Shown piece after piece: positions 9,383 through 19,663 of a DNA stretch of 64,000 nucleotides. A program made the translations under genes and the position numbers. Where the stretch lies: NCBI RefSeq assembly GCF_963678635.1, contig NC_087063.1, positions 27,151,649 through 27,215,648 of the forward strand, written 5' to 3'. The stretch is from Symsagittifera roscoffensis. Taxonomy: Eukaryota > Xenacoelomorpha > Acoela > Convolutidae. The notes beneath the pieces are model-generated. The model was not told the DNA's origin, made no database searches, and worked only from the letters and a program-made list of their open reading frames with translations. The stretch's first letter is position 1, and every line of letters begins with the position of its first letter.

Positions 9383-10805
9383 TCAATTGCATTTCGATTC
9401 GTCTATTAATGAATTGAGGTATCTAGCGTCTAAAACTATTTTTAATGATTCTCCTTTTGCTAGGATTATAACAGGGTTAATAAATGTGTTACCTTTTGGT
9501 TGTTCTTCTTTGTTTACTGGTGAGATGATTTTGTATTGTTCTAAAATATCAAGTAATCTATTTACCTTATCGTGTAAATGAATTGGTACTTTACTAGCTC
9601 TTTGTTTTTTGAAAACTGCGTCAGGTTTTAACGGGAGATGTAGTGATGAACTGTTTTTCCCAACATCAAATTTTGATGTTGCGTAGACTGTTGAATATTT
9701 TAACAGTTGTTTTGCTAGTTTGTCAAATTCGATTTGTGTAATTTGTGAGTGTTCAAAGTTAAACATCGTTAAAAATTGTTGTTGTTCTTTTGTGTAATTT
9801 GTGATATTAAATGTTGGTTTAAAATATGGTGTTTTTGTGAAATAATCTGTGTTTCTCTTTTCATTGCTTATTATGTTATTTATGGATAGTTCCTCGTTAA
9901 GAATTGTGGATTGACAAATATCTAATAATTGGAGTATATTATTTACGCGGTATGCTATTTCATGTACGGGTGACATTGTAGCGTTTGTTTCGCAATATCC
10001 TAAAAGTCCTAAGGGTAATGTTACTTGATACGGTGTATTGTTATACACATGTAGCGAAATGATGTCTGAATTCGTATTTTTCAAATATTTTATTGATGAA
10101 ATCATGATTTTGAAAAACTTATGAATAGGTTTAAGCTCAAAGTCTGACATAAAGAGTTGTTGTTTATTTTGACTTTTATCGTATTGGTGAACTTGTTTTA
10201 TTGAAAAATTATATATAACTCCTGATACTGGTTTCAGGTGTTTCCATTGTTGGTTATAAATTGGATAAAATTTTGAGAAGAATGGTGTTTGTTTATTTAA
10301 TCTTTGAAAAAATGTTAGAGCTGTATTTTTTGTTTTTGTGTACTTATCTTTGATTAGTATTTTACTATTCAAGATGTTGATTGTTGGTATATATTTAGAG
10401 ATAAATGGTATTCCAATGATATTGTGTTTAATATCAGTGATATGAAATATTTGTTTAAATGGTTTGTTTAAAATTTTATTTTGCTCCATTGTTCTTGTGG
10501 GGAGAAAAAATAATTGAACTTTTCCATAGTTTACTAATGTTGATCCTTGTGCTGTTGCTAGTTTACTGGAGGTTGCAAGAGGCGTTAATTTTGGGTGTAA
10601 TGTTTTGATTTCATTCCATGTGGGAATGTTAATTATGTTTGATTCTGCTCCTGAATCAATTAAAAAATCAATTTCAAGATCTGGTGGTTGAAATTCTTTG
10701 TTTCTTGGACTTTCTAAAAGAAATGGTATTGTCCAAATTTTTTCTTTGGATTGTTTTTTTGTACATTTTGGTAGATGTGATTTGTATTCAAGCATTTTGT
10801 TTTGT
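9383..10805 (-). pseudogene. pol: Aspartic protease and N-terminal reverse transcriptase
   Basis: The frame opens just after a TGA near 10,806 and overlaps the end of the gag frame by about 90 nt in the -1 relation, so expression by frameshifting is possible. The protease active site is IDFLIDSGAESNII (Asp-Ser-Gly). HNIIGIPFISKY is the second protease motif. A long tether follows, then the start of RT: LPLKPDAVF, VNRLLDILEQYKIISP, FINPVIILAKG and IVLDARYLNSL. It ends at the in-frame TGA. The ATG at 10,795 is probably not used as a start. Confidence 0.85.
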
Positions 10806-11175
10806 CATTTTCATTGGTTTTATTTACAGTGTTGATTTCGTTAGCTTCTTGTGCCGTTTGTGTAGTATGGATGGGTTCAATATAATAATTGTGAAGGAGT
10901 TCTAATTGATTTTCATATATATGTGATGAAAAGGGTTGTTCATATATAATAGGTTCGTAGTCGTTTTTGACTGCTATCATATTTATGGAGAGTGTGTTTT
11001 CTGTATCACTTTCTGTGTCTGATGATCCACAGTTTATTTGATTTAGTTGTAGTTCGTTATTTCCTGTGTCGTCAATACCTGGGGGGTCTGATGTTGTTTC
11101 TTCATTTGATTGTACTTGATTAATATGTCTTTGATGTTTGGGTGTACTACTTCTGTGGCGATGTTTAGAATTATT
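10714..11175 (-). pseudogene. gag: Gag C-terminal extension before protease
   Basis: Same frame as the nucleocapsid part, separated by an in-frame TAG (11,176-11,178). It encodes an acidic, Asn/Thr-rich tail with a block TTSDPPGIDDTGNNELQLNQ. Recognisable versions of this block recur in both degraded relatives (near 17,050-17,110 and 54,900-54,960), so it was under selection. It ends at TAG 10,714, about 25 nt after an A6 tract where the frame could shift to pol. Confidence 0.6.
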
Positions 11176-11890
11176 CTAATGGTTATTATTTCTATGTGGT
11201 GATTGAGAATAAGTTCTATATCGATTGTTATAACTGGAATGTCGATTTTGTGAATTGTTTCGTGATCTGTTTTGATAATTATCATTTGATCTGTGATAGT
11301 TTGATCTGTTATATGAGTTATTTCTTGATCGATTGTTCGGGTAATTTTGACTTCGGTTGTTCGAATAACTTCTATTTCGATTATTTGAATAGTTTCTATT
11401 TCTATTATATGATGAGTTTCGTGATTGATTGTTTGAATAGTATTTATTTCTTGTGTTTGATTGAGAATTAGATCTAGAAACAAATTGTGTTGTATTTGAA
11501 TTTGATCTGGAGTAGTTATTTCGACTATTTGGTCGATTGTAATGATTTTGTGAAGAATTTTGTGTATTTCTTCGTTCTGGTGATCTTCCTCTATAACTTG
11601 AGTTATATGGTGATTGATTTCTCGTGTAATTGGTTTTGTTCGGAAGTGGTTTTCCTGAACTGTTGTTGCTGTATACATTTTTGTTTGGTAGATTTTGATC
11701 TTTCTTCATGTACTGATAGAATGATTTATTTGGTTCTTTATATTTTTGAGGTTTGTTTTGGTTATCCTGTTGTTTTTGTCTACATTCAGAAATACTATGT
11801 CCGTATTGTCGGCAATAATTACACCATTTTTTGAAAGATGGTTTGCCTTTAAAGTTTGGATGTTTTTCATAAATATTTAGTATTTCAGTG
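11176..11890 (-). pseudogene. gag: Gag nucleocapsid: CCHC zinc knuckle and Arg/Ser/Asn/Tyr-rich tail
   Basis: It begins in the A run where a one-base loss broke gag. A single zinc knuckle follows, WCNYCRQYGHSISEC, a perfect C-x2-C-x4-H-x4-C. About 160 residues of degenerate SYSNNRSRN-type repeats come next and end at TAG 11,176. The basic low-complexity tail fits RNA binding. The overlapping frame (11,043-11,678) reads as Ile/Thr/His-rich repeats; this is the shadow of the repetitive DNA and not a separate gene. Confidence 0.8.
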
Positions 11891-12755
11891 ATTTTTCAAC
11901 GAGGTCTGTATCTGATTCCTGTATGTTATTGATATTTGTGGTATTTGTTTCAATTCGATTAACATATTGTAACTTCAGATTTTCTGTTTCTTCAAGTTTC
12001 ATTGTGATTTCCGCTTGCTCTAGTTTGTCTACTAGTTTTCGAAAATCTAAATCGGGTTCTCGAATTGAGGAAGGATGAGATGCTCTCTTTTTTTTTGCTA
12101 TTTTCCTTAATTGAGGTGTTAAGGTCATCATTAAAATTTCTGTTATCTTTGTGTTTTTGTAGTCATGTGTATTTAATGAATATGCTTTTCGAACTAGTGT
12201 TTCGATACGTACTGCTAATTGTTTGATGGTTTCATTTGGTAATCTACGAATTTCATTACATAAAACTCTTTGGTGTTGTTTATTTCTTTCGGAGTCAAAC
12301 ACTTTTGAAAATTCTTGTGTAAATCTTTTCCAATTTGATTTTATTTCTATTGGCAATACTGAAAACCATTTTAGGGCTGCGCCATCCAAGGTTGTTTGTA
12401 TCAACGCTGTGCGTCGATGTATCCAATTTTGATGTAGTGGTGTATTAATTGGTTCAGGTCCTATATTTAAAATTAAATTTGCTGTTACTGCATTTAAATA
12501 ATCGTCTACAGAATATTCAGGGTCTGTTCCTGTGAATACCATTAATGGTTTGTTTGATGTTATTGATGATCCACCCATAAGGCATGGATTCATTGTCATT
12601 TGTAGTGATTCTGCGGCATTTGGCATTTGTGAAAAATTTGAAAGTTGATTTTTTGTTATTTCGTGTTGTTGAAGGTAATATGGGAGTGGTATTTCATTTT
12701 GCATTTGAGTTGGTTGATACGAGTGTGTGATCATTGGGTTTTGTGGCTGAATTGG
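11877..12755 (-). pseudogene. gag: Gag capsid domain
   Basis: Same frame as the upstream gag segment, split from it by a TAA at 12,756-12,758 that probably arose from CAA. Residues about 80-200 match the retrotransposon gag capsid pattern: IQTTLDGAALKWFSVLP, SNWKRFTQEFSKVFD, then helices with IRRLPNETIKQLAVRIETL. The frame ends early because of a one-base deletion in a run of A (T at 11,892-11,896 on the plus strand). Both degraded relatives keep the base there and read through to the zinc knuckle. Confidence 0.8.
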
Positions 12756-14354
12756 TTAAAGAGATTGTGTATTAGTTGGGTTTTGCATTTGTATTGGTTG
12801 TTGATTTTGTGTATCTGTTGGATGTGGAGAAAAAATTCTATGATATGTATGTGGTTTTTGCACTCCTTGTCCGCGATATTCTTGAGTATATGGTGCAAAT
12901 ATATTTGGTTGTAAATAATCATCATCGGAGGATAAATAATCCGTATGATGAGATGCTTGCTTTTTATTTTTATTTTGTTGAAAGAATGGGTAATTTTCAC
13001 TACGATCCTGTGGAGGATGTGAGTTAGTTTGAAAATTTACTGAGTTGGTTGTTGCCATTGGGTTATCCCAATATTGAGATCTTATCTGATTATTATTATT
13101 TTTTAGTGGGGGATAGTTTGTTTTTGATGAATGTGCGTAATTATAATTGTGTTCGGCAAAAGTGTTTCTTGTGAACGTTCTTCGTGTTTTTGACGGTACT
13201 GTCATAGGTCTATATGTTTGATAATCCATTTGTGAATATTTTGGAGCAACCGAAGGTTTAACGGTTGATTGTAAGGTTACTTGTGCTAGTGAAGTGTTTG
13301 TATTTTTTGGTGTTGTTAAATTTGGACGTATCGGTGAAATACTTTGTTGTGTAGTTGTTGTTGTTTGGACGATTTCTTCATTTATGAAGTGTGATGGTGT
13401 TTGAATATCTTGTTGTGTAAGATTCCTAGTTCCATTAAGATTTTCATTGTGTATGACGGTTGAATTTAAACTGTTATTTCGCGTATCAGGTAATAATGTT
13501 TTGTAGTTTAATGGTGTTGCATCAATGGTTAAAGGTACTACTCTTACATAATCTCTTGTATAAGATATTGTACTTATTGCTTGACTTGAGATTGGTTGTG
13601 GGATATTTATGAATGCATGATGAGACCATTCGGGGTCCCAAACGTAGTCTGATTGTTCTGTGATGGCGGTATCATCGTTTGAATTTTGAGGTCTGAAATT
13701 TTTTCTTGCTTGTGAAATTAAATCTATATTATGTGTGAAATAATCTATTGTAAACCATGCCAAAATTTCTTGTAAGTCATGTTTTGTATGCTGTGAAACT
13801 TCGTCTTTAGTGAAATTTTCTTTAATTATATGTAGGAAAGTTGAAAATAGTGTGATTTCAAGTCGTACTTTTGTATGTTTGGATGTCTCTGTCGGTGAGA
13901 CATTTGGGATTGGGATTTCATTTTCTAATATTGAAATATAACTATATATTATTGCAAAAACTTCATTAGTGAATGTGGAGTTTGCTCTTTGTGAGCTATG
14001 ATATTGTATGCTTTTTATATATTCTAAGAATACTTTTGAAAATTCTAAGTCAAGATCGTCTGTTTGAATTACATATTTGCGGTGATTCGGGTTTGGTGTA
14101 CTGAATTCTATGGTGTAGGTTCCGTATTGTTGTGTTAAATTACATATATCTTTCAGGTAATGAGCAATAATTTGTCTTTTGATTTTTACATCTGGGAACT
14201 CTGCTTTACATGGGCTAATTGCGGGTTCAAACAAATTTAGGAGTAAGTTCTTGCAAAGATCGTGTTGTCCTCTATTATCGGGCGCATCTACGAGGAAGGG
14301 GTAGATATCGTCGTCATCTGGACTATCTTCACTTGGAGTGTGTGTTTGGCTCAT
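12756..14354 (-). pseudogene. gag: Gag N-terminal (matrix-side) region
   Basis: 532 codons from ATG 14,352-14,354 to a TAA that splits gag. The N-terminus is acidic (SEDSPDDDDIYPFL). Residues 30-230 form a helical domain also found in both degraded relatives. The block VPLTIDATPLNYKTLLPDTR is nearly unchanged in all three. The rest is Ser/Thr/Gln/Asn-rich linker. With the capsid and nucleocapsid parts, the original gag would be about 1,200 codons, very long for Ty3/gypsy. Confidence 0.7.
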
Positions 14355-14437
14355 TTTTTCGTTTAATGACTGTTATTAAGTAACTATCGATGTGTCTAAT
14401 TGGTTGATTCCAATTATACAAGTGTACTGGTTTGTGT

Positions 14438-14797
14438 TTATATTGCTTTTTTTATTCTTCTTTTTCCTCTTTTTGATGAATTTGAAGTTGTTTCTGAGTC
14501 GGAAAAATATAATTGATTGTGAATGGGACAATTTTTATCAATTGATTCTTTTAATTTATAAAGTTCATCTAAATTGCTGGCTTCTGATTCTGAAAATGCG
14601 TTTCTATTTTTTGAAAATCTTTTTCGTGTGATTTGTCTTTGTTTGTTTATTATTTTTCTTTTTATTGTTAGTCGTTTTGTTCTATTATATCCAACTGTTT
14701 CTGTATGAGGTGTAATTACAAGATCGTATTTTTTGTTATCTATTTCACAGTTGTGTAAAACAATTGTTTGTTTATTTCCTAGATTTTTAAATGACAT
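14438..14797 (-). CDS. ORF0: small basic protein encoded upstream of gag
   Basis: 119 codons, ATG to TAA, unbroken. The N-terminus MSFKNLGNKQTIVLHNC, the block YDLVITPHTETVG and a basic run (RTKRLTIKRKIINK) are followed by an acidic Ser-rich part and a basic end (KRGKRRIKKA). Versions of the same ORF lie at the same place in both degraded relatives (19,481-19,663 and about 51,360-51,725), with the N-terminal block recognisable in each. Conservation at the protein level in three copies supports coding. No family is recognised; the two basic clusters suggest nucleic-acid binding or nuclear entry, which is inference. Confidence 0.55.
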   Translation of the reverse strand: MSFKNLGNKQTIVLHNCEIDNKKYDLVITPHTETVGYNRTKRLTIKRKIINKQRQITRKRFSKNRNAFSESEASNLDELYKLKESIDKNCPIHNQLYFSDSETTSNSSKRGKRRIKKAI

Positions 14798-14819
14798 AAG
14801 GTTTAGGATGAGGGATGCA

Positions 14820-15400
14820 AAAAATTTGTTAGATGATTTCTACTTTCTTAAACTGTTAGTCCTTACGATTTTTTGGTTAGCTTAACCTGGGTCTATTTTT
14901 CAGGGTTGGAGAGAAAAGTATATCGATTCCGAAGAATGATTTTTTACTTTCTCGTGGCTAATATAAGCTAAGGTGTTAACTTACTTAATCTTACTTAGGG
15001 GTAGTGATTGTGTTCAAGGGTTGGAGAATAGTAAATCGATCCACAAGGTTCAGGTATAATTAGAACGCAAGTAGTTCGTTAGATACTATTTTAAACTTAC
15101 TAAGTCTAAGATTTATCCTGGGTCTGGTAAGAGGAGGGTTCAAGTGAAGGATGAATAACCGAAGTTCTTCACTGTTTATCCTAATTTGAGTGATTAGTTT
15201 TGTTCAAAAATTTCTATTAGTCTTAGGTGTTTTGAAAGGGTTGGATAGTGAATCGACGTTTGAGGTCGTTAGACACTTGCTAAGTGGGTGGGGGAGAACA
15301 AAATTGTTCTTTTTGATCCAAGGATAGGCCTTGATGATCAAGTTTTAAACTTTTTGAAATAGAAAATTAATTAAGATCCAAGGATAAGCCTTGATGATCT
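14820..15400 (-). repeat. Structured 5' leader with imperfect internal repeats
   Basis: Three loose copies of a block beginning GGGTTGGAGA and containing an ATCGAT-like core lie at about 14,905, 15,020 and 15,238 (plus-strand reading). Two copies of CCAAGGATARGCCTTGATGA lie at about 15,318 and 15,377. The same arrangement recurs in both degraded relatives (about 19,780-20,320 and 50,700-51,260), so it belongs to the element. A role in packaging, dimerisation or priming is possible but unproven. I could not identify a primer-binding site. Confidence 0.5.
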
Positions 15401-15639
15401 GATTTTAAAATTAAGTGAATTTAAGTTTAAAATGGTTTAAATTTGTTTAAGAAAATGATTTAGTGTTTTAATGATAATAGTGAGCTTATGATTGCTGTTA
15501 TGTTTAGGTGATGAAGCTGGGACAACTGATGATTTTATGATTACTAACAATTTATTTTCATGCTACTAATTTTTGTTTTGATTTTCAATAAATATTTTCC
15601 AAACATGTTTTATATAATACTGCAGAAATTAGGAAAACG

Positions 15640-15680
15640 ATCTGAGATCTTTTTATCAATCGTTATTGTATATTAATAAT
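15640..15680 (-). promoter_or_regulatory. Possible retroelement promoter region
   Basis: In minus orientation TAATATACAA is followed by GATAAAAAG. The two degraded relatives have a better TATA at the same place: TATATAAAAT at 20,618-20,627 and TATATAAAA near 50,399-50,408, again followed by RATAAAAAGATG. The shared layout (TATA, then an AATAAA-like signal about 20 nt on) fits the U3/R border of an LTR. Confidence 0.35.
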
Positions 15681-15724
15681 TTTGTTTAGCGCCTGAAATG
15701 ATCATGAAGATTGACTTCAAGATT

Positions 15725-15955
15725 TTATGTTTGCAAATGAAAATCTAAATTCATTGCTAATAAAATTCTAAATATAAAAGTTTGTGTTGGCTTTTGCCGT
15801 ACTACAATATAACTATATGGTAAGTTTCTACTTTGTCGTATGTCGTCTCTGGTTCAAGGTCTTCTTCCAATTCCGGGTAGTTCTATTATCGTTCGGAATA
15901 TTGGCTCTGATCTATTGAGTCGTAGAGACATTTCGATTAAATTATCGTCTTATAA
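15725..15955 (-). pseudogene. ORF L remnant upstream of the promoter of the large element
   Basis: The minus-strand translation matches the C-terminal half of the 159-aa ORF at 20,686-21,165, for example DNLIEMSLRLNRSEPIFRT against DNLIEMYLRLNKSTPIFQT, and then IVVRQKPTQTFIFRIL. One in-frame TGA lies near 15,853, and the frame is lost upstream of about 15,955. An antisense open frame of 126 codons (15,840-16,220, plus) covers the same DNA and is a shadow. Because it sits before the TATA-like region, it would be inside U3 if this is the LTR. Confidence 0.45.
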
Positions 15956-16044
15956 CCTTTTGAAAACGTTTTGTCTAAATTCTAATCTATTTTTGGTTAA
16001 TTCTAAGCTATTAAGGTCTTGTTCGAGACTTATGGTTGCAACAG

Positions 16045-16640
16045 ATGAGTTAGAACCGATGTGGTTAACTCATAGAGTAATTTCGGATAGGGTACACCGT
16101 CTGCTCGTCACGCTATCTTATTTTCGGCCGGATAGATTCGTGCAACTTCTTAGTCTAATACCGATCCTAATCTTACTCTTATACTATCTAGTCTCAGGTT
16201 GTTTAACTAGTCTCTGCTAGGCTCAATAGATCTAGGGTATACTGGTTTATTGCGGCTGCTGAAGTTCTCTTGGAGAGGCAACTAATTTCTAAGTTAAATT
16301 CAAATCTCTCTGGTGCTGAAATTACAAGTAATTTCAGCACTTACAAATAAGTGGGTTGTTAGTTAGATGGATCATGATTGGTTAATATTAAATACTTTAC
16401 AGTGGTAAAATATCTAATTTATCCAATCATAAAATATATTTTAGATCAGGTTCCAGGAAGTTATTTTTACTCGTGTCTGATGTTACAAGAAGTTTAGCGA
16501 GCATGCGGATTACGTTTTTAGTACGAAGCACAAGCCAGAGGAGTTCAGCGCTCTGATGATGTTAATTGTTCCGGCAAGTGGTAAAAACTCATGATTTTTG
16601 TTCCGAATTAAATTATATATTTTATGGTTGATTTTAGTGT
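16045..16640. other. LTR-like block at the outer end of the left inverted-repeat arm
   Basis: This block joins the leader of the large element to the truncated protease of the degraded copy. Its reverse complement is in the right arm as two pieces, about 55,450-55,640 and 58,255-58,590, split there by a 2.6-kb insertion. In minus orientation TGTAACATCAGACACG begins at 16,487 and looks like an LTR start. It may be the shared LTR between two elements lying head to tail. No gene is seen. Confidence 0.4.
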
Positions 16641-17240
16641 TGTGAAAAAATACTTGAAGTCTTTGAAGGTGATAGTTTTGGGTGTAACGTTTGGGTTTCT
16701 TTCCATGTGGGGATGTTTATAATAGTTGATTTTGCTCTTGAATCAATTAGGAAAGCAATTATGAGGTCTGGTGGTTGAAATCTTTACTCTTTGGGCTTTC
16801 TAAGAGAAGTGGAAATGTCAAAATTTTTTCTTGTATTTTATATTATTCATTTTTGAACTGTTTTTAATAATTTGTGGAGTGTAAACTGTTTCATTTTGGC
16901 TTTTATTTCTCTTTTCAAGATTTGAAATGCTTACATTGTTTTGATAATAATTCGAATCGATTTGTGTTTTCTGTTTGTTTTCAATTTGAAGCTTGTTTAT
17001 TAAAAGCATAATTTTTGTTTCGCTTTCGTCATCGGTGGTTTCGCAATGCATGTGATTTAATTGTAATTCTGATATTTCTGTACTGTCAATACCGGGAGGA
17101 TCTGGTTGAGTTTCTTCTGTTGATTGTACAAGGTAAACTTGACTGTGATGTTTTGGTGAGATATTTCTGTAGATTTGTTGTGAATTTGTATATTGAGAGT
17201 TAGTTCTATGTGGTGACTGAGAATATCCATATCTATTACA
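16640..17240 (-). pseudogene. Gag tail and protease start of the left degraded copy
   Basis: It carries relics of the SDPPGID-type gag tail (near 17,060-17,110), a 77-codon open piece at 16,818-17,051 (MHCETTDDESETKIMLLINK), the A-rich gag-pol junction near 16,825, and the protease region up to the point where both arm copies are truncated. Frames are broken, so there is no product. Confidence 0.55.
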
Positions 17241-17673
17241 ATAATTGCATCATTTTTTGAATAATGGTTAACCTTTTAAATTTGAATTTTTTTTGTAGAT
17301 ATTCAATATTTGAGTGATTTTTTCTGCTAATTCATTGTCAGAGTCATGAATTTGATTTATTTGCGAAATTGTTCTGTGAATGTTGTTTACATCTTGTTAT
17401 TTTAAGTTTTCTGTTTCTTCCAATTTCATAGTGTTTTCAGCTTGTTCTAGTTTATCTACTAAATTTCGAAAATCTATGTCGCGTTCTCGAATTGATGATG
17501 GATGTGCTGCTCTCAATTTTTTTTGGAATTTTACGAAGTTGTGGTGTTTGAGCCATCATTAAAATTTCTGCCAGTTTCGTGTTTTTGTTATCATGCGTAC
17601 TAAGAGAATATGCTTTTCTTACTAACTGGAATGTGGAATTCAAACTATTATTTCCTGTTCTTTCAGTAAACAT
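17240..17673 (-). pseudogene. Gag capsid/nucleocapsid relic with an internal deletion
   Basis: The 73-codon frame at 17,452-17,673 joins the gag matrix block NNSLNSTF directly to the capsid block LVRKAYSLSTHD. These are more than 1 kb apart in the right copy (about 52,620 and 53,880), so an in-frame deletion created a chimera. The zinc-knuckle region near 17,240 keeps CNYCNRYG but loses the rest. Confidence 0.6.
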
Positions 17674-17679
17674 TACGTT

Positions 17680-18935
17680 ATAATTTAAGGGTGTTGCATC
17701 AATAGTAAGTGGAGTAACTCTTACATAATCTTTGCGTACAGAAATAGTGGTAATTACTGCACTTGATGTATCAGTTGTGAATTGGTCTCAACCTTGATGA
17801 AAAAATGAAGGTTGAGACCAATAAGGGTCTCAAACATATTCTGTTTGATCGCCTAGTATAGTTTCAATGTCTGAACTTTGTGGTCGAAAACTTTTTTTTG
17901 ATGTTGAATTCAATTCTATTTTGTGAACAAAATAATCAATTATAAACCTTTCTAGTATTCGTTTTAGGTCATGTTTCATATTTTGTGATATGTCAGTACT
18001 AACGAGATTTTCACGGATTGTATCTAAGAATTTTGAGAAAAAATATTTTTCATGTCTTACAGTTGAGTGTCGAGATGTTTGAAGTGGTGATTCTTTTTTT
18101 ATTTTAATATAGATGAAAAACTAAAAATTATTTAGTTACATTTGTGTTTCTTAATTCAAATATAGATATATAACTAAAAAATTTTGAAAAAATTTTGTTT
18201 GTAAATATTGAATTTGCTTTTTGTGAATTTTTATGTTGTACATTTTTTATGTATTCTTTGAAGATTTTCTATATCTATGAAAATCTTCAAAGAATACTTT
18301 CACTTAAATATTACGTTTAACATAACGTTATAATTTAAGGATGTTGCATCAATAGTAAGTGGAGTAACTCTTACATAATCTTGGTGTACAGAAATAGTGG
18401 TAATTACTGCACTTGATATATCAGTTGTGATATAAAAAATTGAAGGTTGAGACCAATCAGGGTCCCAAACATATTTTGTTTGATCGCCTAGTTTAGTTTC
18501 ATTGTCTGATTTTTGTGATCAAAAACTATATTGTGATGTTGAATTGAATTCTTTTTGTGAACAAAATAATCAATTATAAACCATTCTAGTATTCGTTGTA
18601 GGTCATGTTTCATATTTTGTGATATATCAGTACTAACGAGATTTTCACGGATTGTTTCTAAGAATTTTGAGAAAAGATAATTTTCTTGTCTTACAGTTGA
18701 GTATCGAGATGTTTGAAGTGGTGATTCATTTTGTGTTTCTTTATTTTAATATAGATAAAAAACTTAAAATTAGTTAGTTATATTTGCGTTTCTTAATTCA
18801 AATATAGAAATAAAACAAAAAATTTTTGAGAAAACATCGTTTGTAAAGATTGAATTTGCTCTTTGTGATTTTGATATTGTATATTTTTTATGTATTCTTT
18901 GAAGATTTTCTATATCTATGTTATCTGTTTGTATT
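17680..18935 (-). repeat. Tandem duplication of a gag matrix segment (left arm only)
   Basis: About 17,680-18,310 and 18,320-18,935 are diverged copies of one block, each with the TIDATPLNY stretch and the following matrix sequence. The right arm has one copy (about 51,990-52,600). At the junction, 18,251-18,295, lies an 18-bp inverted repeat around TATATCTAT. A 14-bp inverted repeat (TTGGTCTCAACCTT) lies at 17,780-17,820. Both look like template-switch scars. Confidence 0.65.
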
Positions 18936-19205
18936 TGATGTGTTGTTTAGTTTGGCTGGTATAATTTCGATGGTGAACATTCCGTAGTATGAGGTGATAT
19001 TACAAATGCTTTTAATATAGTGATCAAGAATTTGCCTTTCTATTCTTATTTCGGGAAATTTCAGTTTGCATGGACCGTTTTTTTTTTCGAATAAGTTTGC
19101 GATTAAGTTGTGACACAGTTGTACTTGTCCTCGAGTGGAATCACTTTGTGGAATCGATAACAAAGGGAATTTTTGAGTCATTGTCAAAAGTTTTGTCGTA
19201 TTCAA
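18921..19205 (-). pseudogene. Gag N-terminal relic, left degraded copy
   Basis: 94 codons aligning with the gag start of the large element: LCHNLIANLFEKKNGPCKLKFPEI against LCKNLLLNLFEPAISPCKAEFPDV, then ICNITSYYGMFTIE. The frame ends where homology continues in another frame. It is not functional. Confidence 0.65.
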
Positions 19206-19480
19206 TCATTTTTTGTATCTTAGAACTGTTAATTTGTATTTTTCTAGGTGTCTTATTGGCTGATTCCAAGTAAATAGTCGTACCGGTTTTTTAATATAAC
19301 AATTTTTGATTCTGCGTTTGCTTTTAATTGATGATGGTGATGTAGATTTTGAGTCAGAAAACTTTTATTTTTTGATCTATCGGGTCAATTTTATCTATTG
19401 AATCTTTTAGATTCTGAAGTTCTTGTATTGTTGTTGTATCTGATTCGGAAACTGCGTTACGTATTTTTGAAAATCTTTTT

Positions 19481-19663
19481 TTAATAATTTGTTTTTGTTT
19501 CGCTATTATTGTTTTTTTTTCGTGTTTGTCTTTTTGATCTGATGTATCCTACTGATCCTACTGTTTGTCTGTGCGGTGTGATTACAAGATCATATCTTTC
19601 GTTTTTAATTAAACAATTGTATAATATGATTGTTTGCTTACTGCCTAAATTGTTTTTTGACAT
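19481..19663 (-). pseudogene. ORF0 relic, left degraded copy
   Basis: 60 codons sharing the N-terminus (NLGSKQTIILYNC) and YDLVITPH with the ORF0 of the large element, then truncated in an A/T run. Together with the right copy it shows that ORF0 is a fixed part of this retroelement family. Confidence 0.55.

Larger units (their letters stand above)
1..16487 (-). mobile_element. Large env-bearing Ty3/gypsy-type LTR retroelement (degraded, 3' end outside window)
   Basis: Reading the minus strand gives the order ORF0, gag, protease, RT, RNase H, integrase, small membrane ORF, ORF X, env-like region, ORF Y. RT before integrase places it in the Ty3/gypsy-retrovirus order rather than Ty1/copia. More than 14 kb is large for this group, and about 6 kb of it lies beyond integrase. 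I count in-frame stops near 12,756, 11,176, 9,383, 7,639, 1,943 and 5,132, and frameshifts near 11,894, 8,650, 8,225, 7,340, 3,570 and 2,250, so this copy is dead. The 5' boundary is a guess: a TGTAACA-type LTR start lies at 16,481-16,487 in minus orientation. No LTR pair can be shown because the 3' LTR is off-window. Confidence 0.8.

Noticed and set aside
11043..11678. 211-codon Ile/Thr/His-rich minus ORF
   Set aside because: It is the overlapping frame of the repeat-rich nucleocapsid region; the real frame carries the zinc knuckle and Arg/Ser repeats.
15840..16220. 126-codon plus ORF
   Set aside because: Antisense to ORF L, whose minus-strand translation matches a homologue; the plus frame is a shadow.
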